From contig NZ_FNOK01000008.1 of assembly GCF_900106995.1 (NCBI RefSeq), forward strand, positions 1 to 64,000: a stretch of 64,000 nucleotides of DNA, in the 5' to 3' direction. Position 1 is the stretch's first letter. Every line of letters begins with the position of its first letter. Below the pieces are notes generated by a model. It did no database searches. It was not told the DNA's origin and was given only the letters and a program-made list of their open reading frames with translations. The position numbers were made by a program, and so were the translations under genes. Of this stretch, positions 57,507 through 64,000 are shown in pieces. The DNA comes from Saccharopolyspora shandongensis. GTDB lineage: Bacteria > Actinomycetota > Actinomycetes > Mycobacteriales > Pseudonocardiaceae.

Positions 57507-58726
57507 GCGCCCACCACCGCGGTCGGGGCCAACGGCAGTCTCGCGGTGACCGCGAAACCGCCACCCGGGAGCGGGCCGGCCTCGAGTTCGCCGCCCAGCA
57601 GCTGACAGCGCTCGCGCATCCCGACGATCCCCCGGCCGGACTCGTCCCGGCCATTGCCCGGATTCGGTGCGGTCGTGCCCGCTCGTGCTCGTCTGCCCTC
57701 GTCCGCCACGCGGACCTCCAAGGTGTCGGCGTCGTGGTCCAGCGCGATCGTGACCCGGGTCGGGCCGACGTGACGAATCACGTTGGTGATCGATTCCTGC
57801 ACGATCCGGTACACGGCGCTGCCCACCGCGCTGGGTACCGGCGGCGGCGAACTCACCGCGAGTTCCACTTCGAGCCCGGCTTCGCGCGCCTTGGCGGTGA
57901 GCTCATCGATCTGCCCGAGGCCGGGGTGCGGGACGCGGCCGTCGCCGTCGTCGCGGAGGACCCCGAGGATGGCCCGCATCTCCCGCAGCGCCCGGGCGCT
58001 GGTCCGCTCGATGGCCTCCAGGGTCTCGCGGGCGCGATCCGGCCGTTTGTCGAGCACGTGCGCGGTGACCCCGGATTGGACGTTGATGATCGCGATCGCG
58101 TGCGCGACCGTGTCGTGGACCTCCCGCGCGATCCTGAGCCGCTCCTCGTCGACCCGGGCCCGCGCTTCCTCCTCGCGAGTTCGTTCTGCCAACTCGGCGC
58201 GCGCCAGCGCCTCGGCCGCGATGAACCTCCGCGAGCGGACGCTCTCGCCGAGGGCGGCGCTCATGACCGACGCACCGATGCGGAAGAACACCCAGCCGAT
58301 GGCCGCCCGTGGCTCGATGTCGGCGGCAGCGATCAGCCAGCACGCCGCCAGGACAGCGATCCCGGCGCCGGTGATCATCAGCGAGCGGCGTCCGTCGCCG
58401 AGGGCGGTGAGCGTGTAGGTGGCGACGAAGAGCCCGAGCCATCCCGGCCCGTCCGGGAAATCGAGGGCGTAGTAGGTCGCGCTGGCGAGCGCGGTCGCGC
58501 CGAACACCGCGACGGGCCAACGGCGGCGCACGGCCACCACCACACCACCGACGATCAGCAGGACGTATCCCAGGTACCCGAGGTCGGTGAGGGGGCGCAG
58601 CACCGATTCGGGATCGCCCGCGGTGCGGGAGACCGTGCCCTGGACCTGCATCGCGGTGATGAACAGCGCCAGCAACAAGTCCTGCGCCCAGGCGGGCAGG
58701 CGGAATAACGCGACGCGGTCCGGCAT
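57503..58726 (-). CDS. NarL-type sensor histidine kinase (HisKA_3)
   Basis: 407 residues. Four or five membrane segments in the first 150 residues with very little extracellular sequence, so it probably senses membrane or cell-wall state. The phosphorylated His is in RIAREVHDTVAHAIA (about H204). The ATPase domain has ESITNVIRHVGP (N box) and GRGIVGMRERCQLLGGEL (G box). ATG at 58726. Overlaps the response regulator start, hence translationally coupled. Confidence 0.92.
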   Translation of the reverse strand: MPDRVALFRLPAWAQDLLLALFITAMQVQGTVSRTAGDPESVLRPLTDLGYLGYVLLIVGGVVVAVRRRWPVAVFGATALASATYYALDFPDGPGWLGLFVATYTLTALGDGRRSLMITGAGIAVLAACWLIAAADIEPRAAIGWVFFRIGASVMSAALGESVRSRRFIAAEALARAELAERTREEEARARVDEERLRIAREVHDTVAHAIAIINVQSGVTAHVLDKRPDRARETLEAIERTSARALREMRAILGVLRDDGDGRVPHPGLGQIDELTAKAREAGLEVELAVSSPPPVPSAVGSAVYRIVQESITNVIRHVGPTRVTIALDHDADTLEVRVADEGRRARAGTTAPNPGNGRDESGRGIVGMRERCQLLGGELEAGPLPGGGFAVTARLPLAPTAVVGA

Positions 58727-58979
58727 GTCGCGATCATAAGGTTCTAGGCCGGGAAACCACTCCGCCCGGCTGCGCGGCCGACTACGTCGAGGAGCGCGGT
58801 CCCGCGCGAGCCATCTACGCCGAACTGCGTATCTGTCGCCGCCTTCCGGCAGAGGACGCCCGGACGTCGAGGCGCAACGATCATTCGCAGCCAATCGACG
58901 AAAGCCTCCACGAGCAACGCGTCGTCGGCCGGTTACAGCGAGTGCACCTGCTGCCGGCGCCCGACCGAAGGGAACCCCG
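58727..58979. other. Divergent region between histidine kinase and DUF6223 gene
   Basis: About 250 bases presumably holding promoters in both directions; no clear operator, repeat or small gene was seen. Confidence 0.4.
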
Positions 58980-59357
58980 ATGTCCGTCCTCCTCCTGCCC
59001 GCCGCACCTGCGGCCGCGCACATCGCCGCCGCCATCGGCGGTTACGACCTCGGCGCGGGGCGAGCCGTGCCCACCACTGCCGCCGTGATCGGGCTGGTGA
59101 GCGCGGTCCTCGGCGGGCTGGCCCTGAAGCGCACCGGCGCAGGCAACCGGCGAGCCTGGGCCGTCGCAGCCGTGCTGCTGGGACCGATCAGCGCGATCGT
59201 CGGCGGGCTGCACGGTGCCAACTCCGCCGGCGGTCTCGGCACCGGCAACGGGCTGGCCGGGGCGATCGTGGCAGTGCTGGTCGGCGTGCTCGGCACGGTC
59301 CTCGGTGGACTGGCCTTGGCGCGCTCCCGCCGATCTGGGCGTGATGCCGCGTCGTGA
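58980..59357 (+). CDS. Small membrane protein, DUF6223-like
   Basis: 125 residues: a short lead, then three glycine-rich membrane segments (TTAAVIGLVSAVLGGLAL, AWAVAAVLLGPISAIVGGL, AIVAVLVGVLGTVLGGLALA) separated by GNRRA-like loops and ending in a basic tail. The repeated VLGGLAL-x-R pattern matches actinobacterial proteins of unknown function called DUF6223. AAGGG lies upstream of the ATG. Divergent from the two-component system. Confidence 0.7.
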   Translation: MSVLLLPAAPAAAHIAAAIGGYDLGAGRAVPTTAAVIGLVSAVLGGLALKRTGAGNRRAWAVAAVLLGPISAIVGGLHGANSAGGLGTGNGLAGAIVAVLVGVLGTVLGGLALARSRRSGRDAAS

Positions 59358-59913
59358 CGACCGCGCGGAATTCCCCTGCGGCACGGTGTTTCGCTCCCGC
59401 ACCTCGCGTCTCGCGGTGATCCGCCGATACCTCGCAATGAGAGGTAGCTTTGCCAGGTGGGCGATGCGGACTCCCGGGCCGTCGCCGACGAGCTGACGAC
59501 CGTGATCTCGACCCTGCGGCGGGTCGTGCGGCGCAGCCTTCGCGCCGAATTGCCGATGCCGGACCTGCGCGGCGCGCAGGTCGAACTGCTCCAGGTCGTC
59601 GAACAGCAGCCCGGTGTCGGCGTGGCCGGTGCCGCGCGCCAGCTGCGCATGGCGGCGAACTCCGCGAGCACCCTGGTCAACCAGCTCGCCCGGGCCGGCC
59701 TGCTGCGCCGCGAGACCGATCCGGCCGATCGGCGCGCGGTCCGGCTGCACCTGACCGACGCCGCCGCGCACCGGGTCGCCGCCTGGCGGCAGGCGCGGAC
59801 CCGCCTGGTCGGCGACGCCCTCGCCGAGCTGTCCGCGGCGGACCGGAATGCGGTCGCCGACGCCCTGCGCGGGTTGCGCGCATTGGCCCTCGCGCTGGAA
59901 GGGGGTGGAACCG

Positions 59914-60717
<804 letters not shown>

Positions 60718-61498
60718 ACCGGTGCGGCGCAGCCCGCCTGGCCTGGTGGCGGCGCGGGTGGCGGCGATGTGCCTGGTGGAGCTGCAGAAGCTGCGCCACG
60801 ACCGGGCCGAGCTGCTCACCAGGGCCGTGCAGCCCGCGCTGTGGCTGCTGATCTTCGGCCAGGTGTTCACCGGGCTGCGCGCGATCCCCACCGGGAACGT
60901 CCCCTACCTCGACTTCCTCGCGCCGGGCATCCTCGCGCAGTCGGCGCTGTTCATCGCGATCTTCTACGGCATCCAGATCATCTGGGAGCGGGACGCGGGA
61001 GTGCTGGCGAAGCTGCTGGTCACGCCCACGCCGCGGGTCGCCCTCGTGACCGGTAAGGCGTTCGCCGCCGGAGTGCGCGCGCTGGTGCAGGCGCTCGTGG
61101 TGCTGGTGCTGGCGGCGCTGCTCGGCGTCGGCCTCACCACGAACCCGGTGAACATGCTCGCGATGGGCGCCGTGGTTGTCCTTGGTTCCGCGTTCTTCTG
61201 CTGCCTGTCCATCACGATCGCCGGGCTGGTGCTGTCCCGGGACCGGCTGATGGGCATCGGGCAGGCGATCACCATGCCGCTGTTCTTCGCCTCCAACGCC
61301 CTGTACCCGGTCGACCTGATGCCGGGATGGCTGAAGGCGGTCGACTACGCGAACCCGCTCGGCTACGAGGTCGACGCGCTGCGCGGCCTGCTGATCGGCA
61401 CGCCCGCGCACCTGGCACTGGACTTCGGCGTCCTGGTCGTCGCCGCCGGCGTCATGATCGGCATCGCGGCCGCCCTGCTCGGGCGTTTGGCGCGCTGA

Positions 61499-61656
61499 GC
61501 TGGGGCATCGCCGACGAGATCCACGTGCTCGAAGCGGGCCGCTGCGTCGAGCACGCCGCCACCCACGAGCTGCTCATCCGGCCGCGAACCGCGATCGCGC
61601 GCGATCTCCTGGCCGGTGCGGACTGCGGCGCGGCGCCGACGCGCGGGGAAACCTGA
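61499..61656 (+). pseudogene. ABC transporter ATPase, C-terminal remnant (Opp/Nik type)
   Basis: Right after the permease stop, one frame reads WGIADEIHVLEAGRCVEHAA, then THELLIRPRTAIARDLLAGA to TGA. This is the post-switch end of an ABC ATPase of the oligopeptide/nickel importer type. No Walker motifs remain. It precedes a Nur-box-like palindrome and a methyltransferase, so it may be what is left of a nickel or metallophore importer. Confidence 0.65.
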
Positions 61657-61664
61657 CGACCACT

Positions 61665-61683
61665 GTTGCAAGCATTTTGCAAC
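61665..61683. promoter_or_regulatory. Nur-box-like inverted repeat
   Basis: GTTGCAA-GCATT-TTGCAAC is a perfect 7-5-7 inverted repeat 33 bases before the methyltransferase start. The arrangement TTGCAA-N5-TTGCAA equals the consensus I recall for Nur, the nickel-sensing Fur-family repressor of Streptomyces. Confidence 0.6.
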
Positions 61684-61715
61684 TACACTCGCGACTGACC
61701 AGGAAGGCGGTACCG

Positions 61716-62465
61716 GTGAGCAACGACCTGCGCGCGGCGATCGATGCGGTCCGCGACAACTGGGACCGCCGGGCCCCGGCGTACGACCGCTTCTACCAGG
61801 ACTACGCGCAGGACAAGCGCGTTGCGTGGCGCGCGACCTGCGAGAAGGCCCTGGTCGAGCTGCTCGGCAGGCGCGACGGGCCGCTCGACGTGCTCGACGT
61901 CGGCACGGGCACCGGGTTCCTCTCCACGCTGCTGGCCGAACTCGGGCACAACGTCACCGCGATCGACGCCTCCAGCACGATGCTCGGCTACGCCCGCGCC
62001 GAAGCGCGGCGCCGGGACGTCGCGATGCGGACCGTCGCCTGCGGCGCCCACGACGTCGCGGCGCTGGGCGCCGAGTTCGACCTCGTGACCTCGCGCTACG
62101 TCCTGTGGACGCTGCCCGATCCGGTCGCCGCGCTGCGGGCCTGGCGCGGGATCGTCAAACCCGGCGGCGGCCTGCTGCTCGCCGACGGGGTCTGGCACAC
62201 CTGGCGCCACGACCTCCGCCGACTCGGCGCATCGCTGCGGCCCGGCGGCGACCGCCGCTTCCCCTGGCTGCTCCTGCGCGACTACGCGCAGATCGGCCAC
62301 GCGACGCCGCACTGGGCTGGCCTGACGGCGAACCGCGCGCGAGCCCTGCTCGCCGCGGGCGGATTCCAGTGCGGCACGCGCCACGACCGGCTCCTCCCCA
62401 GATACGCGCGGCCGGTGAGCGCAGACTTCTTCATCCTCGGCACCCGGCCGGCGCAGCTGCCCTGA
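61716..62465 (+). CDS. Class I SAM-dependent methyltransferase
   Basis: 249 residues. Motif I is VLDVGTGTGFLS (about 59-70), acidic residue AIDASSTML after beta-2, LVTSRYVLWTLPDP for motif II, and VKPGGGLLLADG for motif III. The start RDNWDRRAPAYDRFYQDYAQ is typical of UbiE/small-molecule methyltransferases. GTG at 61716 behind AGGAAGG. The Nur-like operator directly upstream and the nickel/peptide-type ABC remnant suggest nickel-controlled expression (inference). Substrate unknown; a metallophore is one option. Confidence 0.85.
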   Translation: MSNDLRAAIDAVRDNWDRRAPAYDRFYQDYAQDKRVAWRATCEKALVELLGRRDGPLDVLDVGTGTGFLSTLLAELGHNVTAIDASSTMLGYARAEARRRDVAMRTVACGAHDVAALGAEFDLVTSRYVLWTLPDPVAALRAWRGIVKPGGGLLLADGVWHTWRHDLRRLGASLRPGGDRRFPWLLLRDYAQIGHATPHWAGLTANRARALLAAGGFQCGTRHDRLLPRYARPVSADFFILGTRPAQLP

Positions 62466-62559
62466 CGCTCGCGATCAGCGGTGGTACTCGTGCACGCCTC
62501 GCGGGCGATCAGCACCCGGTTTCACCGGCACCGTCGGCGCGATGACCACGCGATCAGCG

Positions 62560-64000
62560 CTACCAGGCGCCGTGGCGGCTCACGCGCGGAACCCGGCCGG
62601 CGAGCGCGGCTTCGGCGACGGCGACGTCGTTGAAGGGAAAGCGGATTCCGCCGACCGTCTGGTAGCGCTCGTGGCCCCGGCCCGCGATGAGCACGACATC
62701 ACCGGGCTCCGCCCGCTCGACGGCCGCGATGATCGCCCGCCTGCGATCCTCCTGCACCAGCACCTCCGCGCCGCCGCAGCCGATCGTGCCGGTGAGCATC
62801 TGGTCGATGATCTCCCCGGGCCGCTCGTCGTAGGGGTCGTCGGCGGTGAAGATCGCGGTGTCGGCGGCCAGCGCGACGCGCCCCATGTCCGGGCGGTTGA
62901 ACCGGTCCCGGTTGCCCGCGCTGCCCACCACCAGGTGGACGCGCCCGGCCGGGTTCGCCCGGCGCGCGGTGGCGATCAGCTGGGCCAGCGCCGGCGGCGT
63001 GTGGGCGAAGTCGACCACCACCTGGAACGGCTGGCCGGCGTCCACCCGCTGGTACCGGCCGGGCGGCGGGGCCGCGCCCAGGCCGGCCGCCGCGTCCCGC
63101 CGCGACACCCCCATCAGGCGGGCCGCGGCGTAGGCGGCGGCCAGGTTCGCGGCCTGTCCGCCGCGGGCGGGCGTGGTCAGCTCGACCTCGTCGCACCCGT
63201 CCCGCACGAGAACCCGCATCCCGCCGGGCGTCGCGGTCGCCGCGTCGACCCGCACGTCCGCCAGGCGGGCGCGGCCCACGGTCACCGTCGGCACCCGTGC
63301 CTGGGCCGCCAGCCGCCGCCCCCACGAGTCATCGATGTTGATCACGGCCCGGCGGCAGGCGTCCGGGGTGAACAACGCCGCCTTCGCCGCGTAGTACTGC
63401 TCCGTGGTGCCGTGGTAGTCGAGGTGCTCCGGGCTGAGGTTCGTGAACACCGCGACCTCGGCCGTGACCGGGTCGATGCGGTGCTGGTCGACGGCGTGCG
63501 AGGACACCTCCATGGCCGCCGCCTGGACTCCCGCCGCGCGCATCCGGCACAGGGTCCGCTGGAGCTCGGCGGCGTCCGGGGTGGTCAGTGCCGCCGGGTT
63601 GCGCACCCCGGGGCCCCTGGCCTCCACCGTGGATACGAGGCCCGTGCGGTATCCGGCGGCGGCGAGCGCCGCCTCGATCAGGTGCACCGTGGTGGTCTTG
63701 CCGTTCGTGCCGGTCACGGCGGCGACCGCCAGCGCATCGGCCGGATGCCCGTGCACCGCGGCGGCCACCGGGCCCACCGCCGGGCGCACGGCCGGAACCC
63801 GCACCTGCGGCACCGGCACGTCGACGAACCGCCGCACCAGCAGCGCGCTGGCCCCCGCCGCCACCGCCTCGTCCGCGAAGTCGTGCCCGTCCACGTGCGC
63901 TCCGGGCACGGCGCAGAACAGCGCGCCCCGCCTCACCCACCTGCTGTCCTCGGTGACGTCCAGGACGTCGGTATCGCCGCGCAGCTCGGCATCGGGAAGG
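62560..64000 (-). CDS. murE: MurE-family UDP-N-acetylmuramyl peptide ligase (5' end beyond window)
   Basis: 480 residues visible; the start lies past base 64000 (the frame stays open through LPDAELRGDTDVLDVTEDSR). Three Mur domains: N-terminal UMP-binding (RRGALFCAVPGAHVDGHDF), ATP domain with VTGTNGKTTTVHLIE, VSSHAVDQHR and FTNLSPEHLDYHGT, and a C-terminal domain with VVDFAHTPPAL. The amino-acid-selecting loop reads FTADDPYDERP; the Arg of the DNPR motif that holds meso-diaminopimelate in typical MurE is replaced. No other mur/fts genes adjoin in the window, so this may be a second, specialised copy rather than the housekeeping enzyme. Confidence 0.88.
   Translation of the reverse strand, partial: LPDAELRGDTDVLDVTEDSRWVRRGALFCAVPGAHVDGHDFADEAVAAGASALLVRRFVDVPVPQVRVPAVRPAVGPVAAAVHGHPADALAVAAVTGTNGKTTTVHLIEAALAAAGYRTGLVSTVEARGPGVRNPAALTTPDAAELQRTLCRMRAAGVQAAAMEVSSHAVDQHRIDPVTAEVAVFTNLSPEHLDYHGTTEQYYAAKAALFTPDACRRAVINIDDSWGRRLAAQARVPTVTVGRARLADVRVDAATATPGGMRVLVRDGCDEVELTTPARGGQAANLAAAYAAARLMGVSRRDAAAGLGAAPPPGRYQRVDAGQPFQVVVDFAHTPPALAQLIATARRANPAGRVHLVVGSAGNRDRFNRPDMGRVALAADTAIFTADDPYDERPGEIIDQMLTGTIGCGGAEVLVQEDRRRAIIAAVERAEPGDVVLIAGRGHERYQTVGGIRFPFNDVAVAEAALAGRVPRVSRHGAW

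Overview
The window is about 64 kb of very GC-rich DNA with strong third-position GC bias, many GTG starts, GGAGG-type ribosome binding sites, and actinobacterial gene types: PptT-like phosphopantetheinyl transferase, SARP-type activator, LCP protein, TatA/TatB and Rip3-like protease. Gene content suggests a Pseudonocardiaceae chromosome, probably Saccharopolyspora or a close relative. The genus is inference; no rRNA or tRNA gene was recognised to anchor it.

Layout, left to right. 0-0.5 kb: 5' end of an IS110-family transposase leaving the window, with its structured noncoding leader. 0.7-2.7 kb: pptT, wrbA and a divergent MarR regulator. 2.7-3.6 kb: gene-free and repeat-bearing. 3.6-5.5 kb: secreted polysaccharide lyase and GH5 endoglucanase operon. 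5.7-9.9 kb: beta-oxidation genes (acyl-CoA dehydrogenase, 3-hydroxyacyl-CoA dehydrogenase, divergent thiolase). 10-12.4 kb: a dispersed repeat, two fused gene remnants, and a PhzF/LysR pair. 12.4-22 kb: alkaline phosphatase, VOC protein, 5'-nucleotidase, a beta-helix membrane protein, two GlsB/YeaQ proteins and a zinc metallopeptidase. 22-25.3 kb: tripartite tricarboxylate transporter tctCBA. 25.4-28 kb: LCP protein with tatB, and divergent tatA. 28.7-32.2 kb: Rip3-like protease, nicotinate phosphoribosyltransferase and universal stress protein, resembling members of the mycobacterial dormancy regulon.

32-44.5 kb is accessory: a CocE-type hydrolase with its TetR regulator, DoxX, an MHS transporter, a YczE/MocR pair, a SARP-AAA-TPR regulator, a FAcD-like alpha/beta hydrolase, an HxlR regulator and a wrecked flavin monooxygenase. 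44.5-56.1 kb holds a catabolic locus of two divergent arms. The left arm encodes a TIM-barrel isomerase, SDR dehydrogenase, DhaK-DhaL kinase, RpiB-type isomerase, GntR regulator, sugar porter and DUF4185 protein. The right arm encodes an MHS transporter and a split transketolase. Between the arms lie at least four TGTYGACA operator-like palindromes. The enzymes fit conversion of a C4 polyol or ketose to erythrose 4-phosphate, and a branched-sugar (apulose-type) route is an alternative. 56-64 kb: ricin-lectin protein, two-component system, MarR with a DrrAB-like ABC exporter, an ABC ATPase remnant, a methyltransferase behind a Nur-box-like site, and a MurE-family ligase running off the right edge.

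Besides genes, the window carries short dispersed palindromes (TTTCGCGCGAAA pairs, TCCACWGTGGA), a ~200-230 bp repeat present twice with a compensatory change in one hairpin stem, and several gene remnants. Long open frames opposite the real genes are GC-bias artefacts and are omitted.
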